Shown in pieces: positions 46,920 through 59,636 of a DNA stretch of 64,000 nt. A program made the translations under genes and the position numbers. Under the pieces are notes generated by a model. That model was not told where the DNA came from and did no database searches. It worked only from the letters and a program-made list of their open reading frames with translations. Position 1 is the first letter of the stretch. Each line of letters begins with the position of its first letter. Source of the DNA: Fratercula arctica (lineage: Eukaryota; Chordata; Aves; Charadriiformes; Alcidae); NCBI GenBank assembly GCA_947846985.1, contig CANTUZ010000021.1, forward strand, positions 674,711 through 738,710, written 5' to 3'.

Positions 46920-49905
46920 AAATGGAGAAGAGAAGAGACGTTAGATGAGAGGACAAAGTCATAGTTCCTTCAATCTTAACACACAGACACTTAGGTGTGG
47001 AGGGTTTTCCATTATTCTAGTGGGAAGTTGCCTGATCATAGGGACACCTTTGCTAGGTGCTAGGACACCTTTAGAGAACCAAGGCATCCACACCAGATGA
47101 CGCAGGAGCTACCTGAGACTTACGTTGACTTATGTTGTGTGGGAGAGAGTGGCCAGACAGGATTGCTAGAGCATCTCAGATGACACTCATGTGGGCATCC
47201 TCAGCCTAGATGTCCATATCTAACCTAGTCATTCCTCTGTAACAGCTCATTTAACTCAACTCTCCAGCCTGGGCTTCCTTTTGGATCTTGGCCTGGCTGT
47301 GATCAGGAGTGTGTATAACAGCAGAGAGAGCACTCTCTTCTTACTTCACTGCTATGACGTGTGTCTGAAGAGAATTCTGCCTTTCCTGCAAATGTGTACT
47401 CAAATCCACCACTGACATTCAAAATCCCACTTCCTCCACCTGTCCTGAGGGACAGTGGATAAACTGTCAAATCTTAAGTGTGTCCACCAGTCTAGCTAAT
47501 TGTGTTCCTGTAGGAGAAAGCTAGGAAAGCCACTGCAAAGTAGGAAGACATGGCTCCATTTAGGGCAAGAAAGATGAAACAAATGAATGTTCCATTATGT
47601 TCCACCACCTGATCTTTTTACTTAATGCAAGATCTGCAAGATCTGCAAGATCTTTTTACGCAATTTTACCCTGCAGAAGAGGAGTTTGGGGAACTAAAGG
47701 CTGCAGATATAAGACACCTGGGGTTTATATCTGTGTTTTGCTTCAAATTCTGCCAGCAAGTCAGTTAGACTAGGATATTCCACACATGTCAAAACACTAC
47801 CTGTGGTTAAACTCTTTTTTTGCACATTTAGCTTTGTAAACTTGTACTCTGAGCATACATTTCATCTTGTCCAGCTCTTGAAGTCTGATTCTTTGAGAAG
47901 GTGCTTTCCTAAATCTTTGTTCATGTGTAATAGTAAATTTTGTTACGGGCATTGCAGTACTCTAATGATGAGCAGATGAAAAGTCATTAAAGACATACTG
48001 TAGCCAAGATGCAGATTTGGGGGTCTCAGCAATGCCCTGGCTGCATTTTCCACTGGACTTCACAATCACAGGGTTGAACTGGAGCTTCAGTTCAGATTTA
48101 TAACCTGACAAAGTGTTGTTGTATAGGGTTGAGAGTTTAGATTAATATTTGCTTCATCCCTGTTCACACACTGTATTGGTAAATACTGTAGAAATATTAA
48201 AGACAGCTAATCTCCCTGATGAAGAAGTTTTACTTTCTTCCCATGGGGGAATTTTGGACTAAATCTTGGCTTTTAGAAACTGTCTGAAAATCTTATGCAA
48301 GTGCAGACCCTAGTTCTGTCACTGAGACAGATGCTTTTCATCTGTTCAGTTACTAGATGTCAGCACCTTAGAGAAATACCATACTTCTTTATTAGTATGA
48401 TCTCAGAAAAAAACTAACCCACAAAGTCTAATGATTCATTCTCTAGCCCCATCTTTGAAAAACCTGATGAGACTATCTCTTTCCCAACTACACAGAATAT
48501 AGTCTAATGTATATTCTGACTCACCCAACCCCACTTCCCACCTCTCAAGCCCCCAGTTATTGCTTTGGAAATAGTTTTCAGTGATTGTTTGTTAGGGAGA
48601 GGGAGATACGAGCACATAAAAAGTGTGATGGTAGACCCCTGTGTAAAACACAGATGAACCAGGGTCCATCATTGTCATGGAGTGCGTGGATACAAATGAG
48701 CAGAGGAGGAACTGATCGAGCTCTTCTGCTTCTCTCTCATGAGTACTATGCTTTCTGAACATCTACATCTACTTCTCTCCAAATTAGGATGTTTTTCTCC
48801 CTTTCAATCTGTGCAATGCTTTTGTCTTGAGCCGATGAAAAAATAAGGTCTGTCTTTTGCAGGCAGCTCCAGCAGCACTTGTTTTGCAAAATACTCATTT
48901 CTTGTTCTTGCTCAGACTGCTGGCTTCATTCCGGCACTCGAGCCTTTTTCCGTTAAGTTCCTTTGCATATTTGCACACTATTATGAAAGTTTGCAGATAA
49001 CTGTCTTGGTAAATATCGGCTATTATAACCACAGCACTGTGACCTATGTTTCCTGTTTTTCTGTCTTAGTGAGCTGGTGTATGTGTTGGAGATGCTGTAT
49101 TGATATTTATGACCTGTATTTGCAGGAAAGATTGAGAAGTAAATCATGATACTCTGAACTGTCCACCCTGCCTAATTTAATCTTAACTGAAGGATATCTT
49201 CCAAGCAGAAGGAAAGGAGCTGTTGGAATGCTATTCCTGACCAGTCTACAGAGAAAGCAAACTCCAGAGGCATATTTCGGGAAAGCACAGTAGAAGCCTG
49301 TTCTAACATCAGACTGAGATCTATGCCTTTTTTTCCAAACAAGCTCCAGTAGAAGCCCTCAACTGGTTTAACACACAGCTTGTATTATACAGACATTTAT
49401 CTCATTCTCCATTCCCTCCAAAGCAAACTCTCTGAATCTCTGGTCAGATTGGAATTGGTGTGATAGAGGTCTGTGATCCTCTAACTATTCCTCAGCCTGA
49501 GACTATTCCACAGCTAGAGTTAACCTGGAGCTATCACCCAACCCACATGAAATATAGACTTCCTCACACACTCATACAGGCTAATCTTGACCCCAGAGGA
49601 GCAACTCCAGTGACTTAACAAGCACTTTAGTGATGTTTGTTGACTGTCCTCCAATGGAAGTTCCGAAAGATCTACCAGAGGTCTTTTGTGAAATCTGCCA
49701 GCACTACATGGATGCTAGGATGTCTAGAGCAAGACTAGATGTCCACATCTAGTACCTGAACCCTTCTCTAGACTTCCAGTGCTCATGTCTGGAGGCACTC
49801 AGGTAAAAGAGGCCAGGCCCTAGTCGAGCCTCAGCCAAGTCATCCAAAGTACGAAGACTCTGTGCAGAGGTGCAGTATTTGCAAATGTGAATATACTCCT
49901 TCACT
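46920..49905. other. J-to-C intron, no J segment found
   Basis: About 3 kb on the TRAC strand between the last J and exon 1. I searched by eye for a J motif with donor and RSS and found none. A short AAGATCTGC direct repeat lies at 47628-47655. It should be transcribed and spliced out. Confidence 0.55.
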
Positions 49906-49908
49906 TAC

Positions 49909-49970
49909 AGGGTTCAGGCATAATTCTGGTCCCCATCCCAAAAAATTGTTTGTCATTGCCTCTGTAATTA
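49909..49970 (-). CDS. TRAJ: TRAJ segment, nearest to TRAC
   Basis: Encodes NDKQFFGMGTRIMPEP with a canonical FGxG bulge, then donor CCCT|GTAAGT, in the frame expected by TRAC (34 nt from the Phe codon to the donor). On the 5' side the signal reads, on plus, heptamer CACTTGG, a 12-bp spacer and nonamer ACCAAAACC (8 of 9 to consensus). The usual LxVxP end is altered to IMPEP. The heptamer keeps CAC, which is most needed for cutting, but is otherwise weak. Confidence 0.85.
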
Positions 49971-50547
49971 CACTTGGGGAGGTCAAACTACCAAAACCAG
50001 CCAAGATCTTTCTCACAAACCTTTAAAGGGGAAGATTTCTGGCTGAACCAAAACTAAAACTGAATTAATAGAGGAAGGTACCCAGTATGTGAGGAGAAAT
50101 CAAGTGTCCAATGGACTAAATAGCTCTCTAGTACCAAAACAGGATGTGTTCACATTAAGGAAAAGTTGAAATGAAGTTTTCTTGAATTTCATATTGCAAA
50201 GCAACACACTATTTGCGTTCATGTGTAGATTCATGCATCATGCAAACTGTGGGAGAGATTTACTATGATCTCTGCTGCTCCTTTCAACAACGTTAAGGGA
50301 AGATTTTGGGGGGTCAGAAGGAGCAATTCTGCCTACCTAATCCACTCTTTAAAGCCCAGGTGAATGAGATCATTAACCCATCTGTAACAATTGTCTGGAA
50401 ACAAAAAGACTTGAAGTGGCTGCTCAGGAACCCCCTGAGAACCTCTGTCATTTTCACAAAATAATTTACGTGCAGTGAATTTTAATTGCCAGAACAAGTT
50501 TTTAGTTTTATATGGCAGAGATTTAGTTTCTAGAAAAAAATGCATTG

Positions 50548-50612
50548 AGTCATAGAATGGGTTGGGTTGGAAGGGACCTTTAAAAGTCATCTAGTCCAAC
50601 CCTCAATTCAAA
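50548..50612 (-). mobile_element. Short CR1 3' end fragment
   Basis: The terminal CR1 segment (GAGTCATAGAATGGGTTGGG, then AAGGGACCTTTAAAAGTC and CTAGTCCAACCCTC) lies between J segments, severely 5' truncated. Confidence 0.9.
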
Positions 50613-51411
50613 TAATTTCAACTCAAAAAAAGAGAAACTTTCTCAATTAGAGATTAACTATTTATGTAGCACCAGCCAAAAAAAATCACATTTGTTTAAT
50701 GAGTAAGAAAAAAAACTATGCAAAAGAATCAACTTAAAATCCCTCTCTAAAAACAGGTGGAAGATCATTTTTGTGTTGATATCAAAAAGTCAAAAAGCTT
50801 TTGATCATACACTTGTGGAATTGCCTCAGATGTAGATGTCTATTTCACACCAAAATTATATCCTTTCCTGATCAGTCTATTTAATGAGTACATTTAATTA
50901 GGTAACTTATTTGGGATCATAGTCTTGTGCCATTTCCAGAAATTACTCTCCTAGCTCCAGTATCCCACGCACCCCAGTTTGAATCATTGCAAATACTATA
51001 GTCTGAGTCATCTGGGAAATTCCTTCACAATGCACTGTGAAACTAAGACTTAAACATGAACCCAGATGTATCTCTGATTTTTTTTTTTCCCCTCAATCTA
51101 AGGCAAAACACTATTATTGTCTGACAGGACTCAGAAGTTAATGTTAATGATATGCCAATATCATTAACCTAAGACACTGATGATGCTGTCTCATTTCCAC
51201 TATTCCCAGTCTCCCTGCTCCAACTTCACAAGCACCCTCTTGAGAAATAATCCTGGGTTCATTTTCTTTCAGCCTTCCCTCCTCCCTCCACTCTTCATCT
51301 AGGGTTTATGTTCATTCTTCATAAAGGTAGACCTATTCAGAAACACTAACCAGTGGACGCTGCTTCCGCCTTCATACCTTCATAGCCTGTCCTTCTCCAA
51401 ATCTTACTCAC

Positions 51412-51473
51412 TTGGGTTGACTTTAAATCTTGTCCCTCTTCCAAGCACAAATTTACTGTATCTTTCGGTTTCC
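51412..51473 (-). CDS. TRAJ: TRAJ segment (LGRG variant)
   Basis: Encodes ERYSKFVLGRGTRFKVNP with donor CCCAA|GTGAGT in the correct phase. Leu replaces the Phe/Trp of the FGxG motif. The recombination signal is weak: heptamer CACTCAA, 12-bp spacer, nonamer-like CAACAAATT. Probably little used. Confidence 0.75.
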
Positions 51474-51653
51474 CACTCAACAAGAAGGCTTACAACAAAT
51501 TCCTGGCTACTAGCTGCATATTCCAACATCTCCTTGTTCAAAATATGTAGGAAAGCTGTCTACCAGAGGATGACACACAAGATATTTGAAATTTCATTCC
51601 ATCTTTTCAGGTTCCTAAAGCATTTTAAAATATAATCAAGGAAAGGGAGTTAC

Positions 51654-51713
51654 CATGCATCACAACAAGTTTGGTTCTGCTTCCAAATACAATTTTTGTA
51701 GTTCCTGACTGCT
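51654..51713 (-). CDS. TRAJ: TRAJ segment (FGSR variant)
   Basis: Encodes SGTTKIVFGSRTKLVVMH, donor GCATG|GTAACT, phase correct. The second Gly of FGxG is Arg, and the usual Pro near the end is His. The signal is heptamer CACATTG with a poor nonamer (TTACAAATA at 12 bp, or ACAAATATA at 14 bp). Confidence 0.75.
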
Positions 51714-52236
51714 CACATTGTAACATGAGTTTTTACAAATATAGAAGAGGACTTTACTTTTGGATTTTAAAACCAAAAAGTCATGACATATTCTCTTAGG
51801 CTAAGAGTTAGAAAATTCAGTCTCTAGGCCATTAGTCAGAGTAACCTCCAGCTATTATTTTAAAGATGCAAAAATCAAGTCTGAAAACTCTAATAGCCAG
51901 AAACTCTATAAAAGTGTTAAACTTTTTATGTAGCATTCAGCCATGTGTGAACTGCTTGCAGCACTCTATGGCACTTTATGCACCATGCTGTGACTATTAA
52001 ACCTATGTGAACTTTACCAGCTTCTCTAGCTGTTCTTTCCTGCAGTGGGTCACTGACACACCATAGCCAAGCACTCCTTGGATTCCAAGGCAGCATCTTT
52101 ATTCCAACTGGTTTTTATCAAGGAAAGCTGAAAAGCAATTGGAACATGCTTTCAGGAAAGTCCCTAGTCCATCTACCCAATGAACAAATGATTTGCCAGT
52201 CCTGGTATTTATATGGAACAGAAAGCTCGAACTTAC

Positions 52237-52296
52237 TTGGGGCAACAAGAAGTTGGGTCCCAGTTCCAAATGTGAGTTTCACATATCCCTGATTGG
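52237..52296 (-). CDS. TRAJ: TRAJ segment
   Basis: Encodes QGYVKLTFGTGTQLLVAP, canonical in all J positions, with donor CCCAA|GTAAGT in phase. The signal is CACACTG, a 12-bp spacer and ACAAAAATG. Looks functional. Confidence 0.9.
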
Positions 52297-52987
52297 CACA
52301 CTGCTGTCAACCTCTACAAAAATGTAGATAGGTTTTCCCAATGCATGCTGACAACCAGGCCAACAGACTTTCCAGAGCAGGGAATATCTTAAGGGAGCAA
52401 TGACATTGATATATCTCACAATCGAAGTACCAAAGAAATCTCCTAGAAAATTATCAGGGTCAGAAACAGGGAGATCAAATAAAAAAAATTTTCATTCACT
52501 CACTGGGTACAGTTGTGTATTACACCTCTTGGGGCAATACTAGGAACAATCTGTGTTTTTCCATCTGTAACGTCACCTAAAATTCCGTTTCACTGTGCCA
52601 TGTAATTAGGGCCGCTGCCTTTCAGTCCAAGTTTTCTCCTGAATTTTTGATCACCAGCAAGATTCCTTTTCCTAGTGTCAACTTGTATCCTTCTCCATCC
52701 CCCATAGTTCACATGACCCAGGAAACCTTTGCAAGAACCCCTTTAACCTTGGTTATCTCCTTACAGGTTTCAGTGGCACGTTGTGACCCTGTCTAGATCT
52801 CAGAGGTTCACAGGCAGTTGCAAAGGCCATCTCAACCTTCTAACTCTGTTACTTCAGGATTCATATACTCTCATTTACTTAGATATGTGGTAGCAGAAGT
52901 AAGCGTTAAGTATGACCTTGGTGGGATTCTGCTACAAGCAAAGACCAGCTAAAATGATGATAATCACCATAAGTGGATATTTTCTAA

Positions 52988-53857
52988 ATCATAGAATCAT
53001 AGAATGGTTTGGGTTGGAACGGACCTTTAAATGTCATCTAGACCAACCACCCCTGTAAAGACCAGAAACATCTTCAACTAGATCAGGTTGCCCAGTGCCA
53101 CATCCAGCCTGAGCTTGAATGTGTCCAGGGATGGGGCATCTACCACCTCTCTGCAAAACCTGTTCCAGTGTTTCACCACCCTCATAATAAAAACTTTTTT
53201 TCCCTTATTTCTAGTCTGAATCTACTCTCTTTTAGAATCATAAAATAATTTTATAATATTCTCATAAGAGTTGTGCTCCAGACCCCTCACCAGCTTTGTT
53301 GCCCTCCTCTGGACAAACTCCAGCACCTGAATGTCTGTCTTGTAGTGAGGGGCACAAAACTGAACACAGTACTCGAGGTGAGGCCTCACCAGTGCCGAGT
53401 ACAGCAGGACAATCAATTCCCTAGTCCTACTGGCCACACCATCCCTATTTTAGTTAAAAATGATTACCCCTTGTCCTATTGCTACAGGCCCTACTAAAAA
53501 GTTTGTCTCCATCTTTCTTATAACTCCCCATTAAGTATTGAAAGGCTGCAATAAGGTCTCCCCAGAGCCTTCTGCAGGCTGAATGATGCCAACTCTCTTT
53601 GCCTTTCCTCACAGGAGATGTGTTCCATCCTTCTGATTATTTTTGTATCCCTCCTTTGGACCTGCTCTAACAGGTCCATATCTTTCTCGTACTAAGGACC
53701 CCAGAGCTGGAGGCACTACAGGAGGTGGCGTCTCTCCAGAGCAGAGTAGAGGGACAGAATCACCACCCTCAACCTGCTAGCCACATTTCTTTTGATGCAG
53801 TCCAGGATATAGTTGGCTTTCTGGGTTGTGAGTGCATGTTGCTGGCTCATGTCCAGT
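52988..53857 (-). mobile_element. CR1 LINE interrupted by a second CR1
   Basis: The low end has the double CR1 tail (AATCATAGAATCATAGAATG). The outer copy runs to CTACTCTCTTTTAG (53235) and resumes at TTAGTTAAAAATGATTACC (53452) through its ORF2 C-terminal part to 53857. Between these, 53236-53450 is another minus-strand CR1 of a different type, encoding [26 protein letters not shown] word at both junctions may be a short target duplication. Confidence 0.8.
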
Positions 53858-54228
53858 AATATAAATATGATAACAATTCTTGTATTTCAATGCACTTTCA
53901 TCTGACATATCATCCATGACTTTGCTTGAGGCCAATGGAAGTGGCATGGATTAACCCTCAGGAGAAAACAAATTCACGACTTAGCTTAACAAGAGCAAAA
54001 ACAGTCTTTGTTGTAGTTTATCACAGGAATGCAATTGATGGAAGAGCACTGAAAACACATGCCTGCAGCTGCCTCAAGGCAGACTTCTTGAACAGCTGCT
54101 GTGGAATAAATTTGTCTGGTTAAATTGAGACCTCAGGCTACTATGCCTTTGACAGCTGCCACTTCCCAGATCTTGGTGTTTATCCACAACAATCTTGCAA
54201 ATCAGCCAAAATATCAGGATAAATGTAC

Positions 54229-54290
54229 CTGGCAAAACCAGAAGTCTTGTCCCAGATCCAAATGTGAGTTTGTAACTATTTCCATAGTCA
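54229..54290 (-). CDS. TRAJ: TRAJ segment
   Basis: Encodes YGNSYKLTFGSGTRLLVLP, fully canonical, donor CCAG|GTACAT in phase. The signal is CACAATA, a 12-bp spacer and ACAATATCC (7 of 9). Confidence 0.88.
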
Positions 54291-55080
54291 CACAATAGCA
54301 CAGGCCTCTACAATATCCAGAGTGATATTGAATGGAATCTTCAACAGTGAAACACTCCACCAAAAGAAATTGTATTTACCTCTGCAATTAGACAGATCCA
54401 TCTATCTAGGACTATTCTTCTTTTCTGATTTTCTTTCCATGTGTTGTTTTGCATCTTTCAAACTCCCAGGCACTTGTTCCTTAATATTCCCCTCCATCAT
54501 AGTTATTCCATTGTGTCCAGAAGGCTACCTGCATCACAAGTTCTATTCTTCATCTCGTTCCTCAGTTACTTAGTCTGCCAGTCAGATTCCTCACTCAAAA
54601 ATTAATTTATTTACTGTTACTTCACAGCTCATCTAGTGTTTGACGATGAAGTACAAATTCCATCATACCATTCTCTTGGATTCACTGTCTGAATTAGTTA
54701 AGAGTGATTCCAGAGCAAATTTGCCATTCAGCTTGTAAGTAGAAAGCACACTTCTTGGTATGCAATTTTTTTGTGGCAGGGAGACCATTGCTTATTCTGT
54801 CATTTACCACTGAGACTTCAATATGCATTCAGGAAGCTCTTCGATTCTACACTGTGACCAGAGCGAGATCTGAAGCAGTTGCATATAGGTATGACTATAA
54901 TGGTAAATTAGGGCATGTGCAAATGAACTCAGGCAGAGCCTTGATTTATAGATCATTTAACTTGTTGATAGCTCCATATAAACTTGAGTTTCTTACTTTT
55001 CTCAGATGTTTTTGAACAGTGTCAGGAGGGTCATTTGAAATATGAGGAATTTCCCCAGAGCTTTTCAGAATTAATAGTTT

Positions 55081-55148
55081 GCTTATTTATTTATTTATTT
55101 ATTTATATAATATTTATTTATATATTTATATAAAAATTATTTATTGCT
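55081..55148 (+). repeat. TTTA microsatellite
   Basis: Repeated TTTA and TATATTTA units make a low-complexity AT tract between J segments. Confidence 0.9.
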
Positions 55149-56272
55149 GTGTTTTTTAACTTTCAGAATAAATTATTTTGAAAGTGTCTTAACAATCACT
55201 ACCATTTTAAGAAATGGAAACATTATTTTGCAAGAGTAAATCCAAAGCATTTAGATATTAAATGCTGCTAAAAGTATTCTTTTCTTAAGACATTTGGAAA
55301 AACTGATACATTTACAGAAAAATATTGGTGTCTCAGGATCTGCCTTACTTTCTTTCCCTTTTCAAGAGTTTCAGACAAGAGGAGAAGTGTGGGGGCTTGG
55401 GGGAATTTTTTTCAGACACTTGTGGCAGCAACTGCCGAAGCACAATTTTTTTTCCTGCTTTTTTGTTCAGAGAAAATTATTTTGTGGTGAGGGTCACCTT
55501 TCCATCTTCCCACAAAAGTCACTCAGTAATGAACTTTGCTCCTTGACCACTTTCCCCTCTGTCTGGATATCTATTGCACCCCTAGCTTTTAAGACTTGTC
55601 ACACTGTTCTCCAGCAGTTTCAGAACTTCACTTCTAACGTTCTCCAAGCTTCACATGGATGTTGAAGGTCAAGGTAATTCCACAGTACTCAACTAGTTGG
55701 CTGTGAATACAAACTTGGTATCATTCTCAGGAACAAGTTTGCTTCCTGAGCTTCCAGTATTTATATAATGCTTCACAATATAACAGAAGCCTATCCACCT
55801 ATCATTGCAGCTTTATTGAGGATTTCCAAAGCAAAGACCCGATATGTGCTTATGTTTTGCATCTGCGTAACAAAACTAGGAGTTTTGTCATCCTAAAGCA
55901 TCAGCATCCACATGCTAGAACAGTCCTTTTTACCTGCTACAGCTTTATGAGACTAGTCTCATCACTCTGCATTTTGCTGGCCCATGCTGGCTTTCACTAT
56001 TTTCCTTTTCTTCTCTACGTGAGGATCTTTGATTTAGGATCCTACTTCCTGTTGACTTTCCAAGAAAAATCCTCTTGCATAAGTGAAACTTCTGCTATGG
56101 CTAGTTCATCAGCAGGAATAAGGAGGGGAAAATATGTACATAACCATGGAAAGCACTGAAAGCTGAAAATTTATAGTCCTATTCATAATATATTGCGGAA
56201 TGATGCAATAGGCAAAATAACTTAAAAAGTGAAAGTACTTCCAAGATGAACGACGTGAGAATTCAGACGTAC

Positions 56273-56332
56273 CTGGAGAAACTGCCAGTTTGGTTCCATC
56301 TCCAAATGTAAGTTTGCCATAGCTCACAGTGA
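56273..56332 (-). CDS. TRAJ: TRAJ segment
   Basis: Encodes SYGKLTFGDGTKLAVSP, preceded in frame by VTV, with donor CCAG|GTACGT. The signal is CACTGTG, a 12-bp spacer and GCAAAATGG. All J hallmarks are intact. The nonamer is shared with the J at 59009. Confidence 0.9.
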
Positions 56333-58120
56333 CACTGTGACACTATGCTTTGCAAAATGGTGCACTGCTGTGCATATACGCTGGACTAAGACTTGAGAAC
56401 ATGGCAATGCAAGATTCTTATTGGCATAATCTAACCAAGGTTATTGGCCTCAGCATGTATATTGAAATAAACACTTCCTTCAGCCACATTCCTCTGCCTG
56501 CTTAATCATTCCTGACACTCACTAGTCTAGCTATTGTCCACCACCTAGTCACCTGTTTATTCTTTCCTCTGTCTCCACACAATAGCAGCATCTGTCAATC
56601 ACTGTGCTTATATGACTTTCCAGACAGTGTTTAGAAGCTTTCTGACTGCTGCTGAGTCTCACCAGTCTGTGTTACCTTTCTGCTCTCTTCTCTTGCAATG
56701 TTCACCCTCTGCAGGCTGCACTTCCTATTGTATTAATTAATACTTGCTGGGTTTCAGTGTGAGCGGGGGGTTCCACGACCAAACATGGGCTTGATTCATG
56801 CCCTGAAGACTGCACAGTACTTAAGCACACAGCAGAAATCTCCCCTCAGTCTTCTCCAGAACTAGGTCTTCCACAACAGTTTGGATTCAGCAGTGATGTA
56901 CAGACAGCTACACACATACAAGCAAGCATTTTATAAGCGCAATAGTCAATTTTCCATTATCCAGTGCCACAGAGAAGCTGAGTTGCCCTAGATAGCAGAA
57001 GGAACTGAATAGTATGCTTATTTTGAGAAGGGCTGAAAAGAATAATACAGAAACGTCACATATCAGAACCTGAATTCAGACCATGCATTCACAGAAGTTT
57101 GGAGATGAACTAGTAAACGGAAAAACAAGAACAACAACAAAAACTTCACCAAAAAACCCCTATAACCAAGTCCCAACAAGAAATAAGCTGGAGACAAACT
57201 GGGGTAAATTAGCCAAGAGTATCCAAATGCATGCTCCCAATTTGCACAGCTACCTAGTGTTGCATGATAAAAGCTGATGGAAGCTCTGTAAACCAAGTCA
57301 CACCTAACTGGAAAAATGCATTCACACAAAAGATGAGATCGGGGCACAGTGCATCAAAACCTCACTCACTCATTACTGTCAAGCCCAGCGTCCTTCCTTA
57401 AAGTCCACCCATAAAAGAACCCTGTCCCTGAAGAGTTTGTAAATTCAACGGAGTATAAGATCATAGCTAATACATTCCTAAAAGAGCAAAGAAAATCCAA
57501 GCACCAGTGACACCTCTCTCCCATTCTTCCTGCAAAACCTAGACCACAATTCAGTTTGCTCTCCCTCCCAAAGAGAAAACGGGATTTAATTTCTGAGAAA
57601 GCTGAGAGAACACCTAAGCCACGGGTGAAGCATTTACAATTCCTTTCAGTCTCTTCCAATGGGGAAAAAATACTGGTTTGGCAGTCTTCTACGAGAGTTT
57701 GACTTTTCTTCCCTATTTTTTCTTTTGTGAAAGTCAAAAATACCCTGAAGAATCTACAGCTCTGGCTGAACATTAACTTGGGATTTAATTACTGAAGTAG
57801 TGAGAAATTTTACTTGAGGTTTCTGATTCCAATGCTCGGGAAAGCTTCTTAGGTGTGAGTGTAAACTCACAGTCTGCAAAGGAGGAAAGAACTAATTATT
57901 TGTTTTCTTTCCTTCAGGGGTGTTGCGTTGTGTATCTCCAACTCCAAGCAGCTAGCAGGAAATCCCCCCTTGTTTAGAGTTAGCGACCAATTTTCTTACC
58001 CATAATTTTATTCCAGATGAAGGGAAGAAATAAACTACAGAGTTTTCTGTGAATAGTTTTCAAACCTGAGCGTACCTGAGCTGCAGTTAGTCATTTACCT
58101 AACTTGTAATGTTCCCGTGC

Positions 58121-58167
58121 CTGGAGAAAGAAGGTGGTTAGTTCCTACTGCAAACCTGAGGTCGTTA
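58121..58167 (-). pseudogene. TRAJ: Decayed TRAJ segment
   Basis: The minus strand reads NDLRFAVGTNHLLSP, which aligns to FGxGTxLxVxP with the first Gly changed to Ala. From the Phe codon to the expected donor is exactly 34 nt, as in the working Js. The donor is GC (CCAG|GCACGG) instead of GT. The expected signal site reads CACTTCT with no nonamer at 12 bp. With motif, donor and RSS all damaged it should be non-functional. Confidence 0.65.
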
Positions 58168-58436
58168 CACTTCTGGAAGGAAAGGTTTTTACATCTTATA
58201 CCACAGGAGAGCTCCACAGCTTGTGCAATTTGCTTCATTGCTCTGAGGACCATCTTTCCTCTTCTGCAATATCCAGCAGATGCTACGGTAACCGAGAGGC
58301 CACTGTTAGGACTTTTTGGCAACAGCCTGCTTCTGAACTGCATCTCACTCCTCTCTTAGCAAACATTAACCTCGGGTTTGGGTGGGCTGAATTTTTCCGC
58401 TGAACAACTCAATCTCCCAAATCTCAGAAATCTTAC

Positions 58437-58494
58437 TTGCTTTTACCACGAGCCTGGTTCCATGCCCAAATGTAAACTGGTAGGTATTCATAGA
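58437..58494 (-). CDS. TRAJ: TRAJ segment
   Basis: Encodes NTYQFTFGHGTRLVVKA with donor AGCAA|GTAAGA in phase. The signal is CACTGTG, a 12-bp spacer (TTGTCTGCCAGA) and GCAAAAACC, among the strongest in the window. Confidence 0.92.
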
Positions 58495-59008
58495 CACTGT
58501 GTTGTCTGCCAGAGCAAAAACCTTTGCACACTCCTCTCTCCACCCCAGTCCACCTGGACAACTTTCCTCAAGGAAATCCTTCCATTTCTCCACGCACATG
58601 CTTGCAATGCACTATGTCTTACCTCCGTGTCCACTGCTTGTTCTTCTTCTTCCCCACACTACAGACCCATTAATACCACACGGAAGACTCACAGGGCTCT
58701 TCCCTCCCTTTCCACCTCCATCCTTGACAAATCCAAACTCTCACCACTCACTAAAGACCGTTAGATACTTTTCCACATCTCTCTTCTTCTATTTCACTTC
58801 CTTCTTTTCACTTTTCGCTTGCTCCCTTTCCCCAGGATGGATGCTTTCCTGGTGCACATGGGTTAAATAGGAAGTCTGCCACTTCTTTCCAGGGAATACT
58901 AAAACCATTCCAAATTGCTCCACAGAGCCACTACACGCTTGTTTTTGAAGACAGAGTACAGCGTCATCTATACTGAGTCCATCTTGACTCAGAGAAGAGA
59001 CAGCTCAC

Positions 59009-59071
59009 CTGGGACAACGAGAAGTTGGGTCCCACTTCCCCATGTGAGTTTTCCCCATCCTCCAGCACTAG
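59009..59071 (-). CDS. TRAJ: TRAJ segment (WGSG form)
   Basis: Encodes SAGGWGKLTWGSGTQLLVVP. Trp for Phe is an accepted J variant. Donor CCAG|GTGAGC is in phase. The signal is CACTGTG, a 12-bp spacer and GCAAAATGG. Its 3' half is close in sequence to the J at 52237 (both GTQLLV). Confidence 0.9.
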
Positions 59072-59583
59072 CACTGTGTGACAGGTCTTTGCAAAATGGG
59101 CCTCTTCATTCAGCCGCCTCAGTGCCTGTTGGAGGGCTTGGATACATCCAGTCATGGATCTGCCTCTGAGAGAAACTAGAAATACCCAGACAGACTTGCA
59201 CGACCTCCTCTAGCCTCTCTTTGCCAAAGACCTTCTTCCGTGTTCACTCGCATGGGAATAGTTAGATTTGATTACAGTCACCTCAGGTGTGAGAGATGGG
59301 AAGAACCTACTCCTGAGTTGGCAGGGAACACTTGATGATCCCCACCAAATTCTTCTTGGATGGGAATAACAATATGAACCCAGTCTAGGGTCAGAGGAAC
59401 TGATGAAGTCCACCTTCCTATCCAGATTTCCAGCCACAGTTCCATTACGGTTCATGAATTTACAGTATTTAAATCAGTACTACGCATTTCAACGAGACAA
59501 TTCCTTTTCTTGCCCAGTCACAGCATAGCCTTTGGACATCATTGTCAGATGAGATTGCCACACACAGGCATTAACCCACTCAC

Positions 59584-59636
59584 TTGGCCAGACCCTGGTT
59601 TAGTCCCTGAGCCAAAGGTGAACTTCAGGCTGCTGT
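59584..59636 (-). pseudogene. TRAJ: TRAJ segment with 1-nt frame defect
   Basis: Encodes CDSSLKFTFGSGTK and then loses frame. The distance from the Phe codon to the donor CCAA|GTGAGT is 33 nt, whereas all other Js here have 34, so splicing would enter TRAC out of frame. One base appears lost after GTK. Adding one back restores a normal LxVxP-like ending. The signal (CACAACA, 12-bp spacer, ACAGAAACC) looks usable, so it might recombine but yield no receptor. An assembly error in a C/A/G-rich spot is possible. Confidence 0.8.

Noticed and set aside
50330..50400. Possible J near VNDLIHLGFKEW with ACAAAAAGA nearby
   Set aside because: No FGxG and no CAC heptamer. The A-rich word is common in AT-rich DNA.
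52505..52560. Degenerate J-like end before GTGAGTG (minus strand)
   Set aside because: In-frame stop, no FGxG and no recombination signal.
55720..55790. TGSSGSKLVPE on the minus strand with CACAATA nearby
   Set aside because: Extra codon in the motif, no GT donor in phase and no nonamer. Could be a very old J but not supportable.
57366..57460. J-like SSGTGFFYGW on the minus strand
   Set aside because: No CAC heptamer or A-rich nonamer at the right distance and no GT donor in phase.
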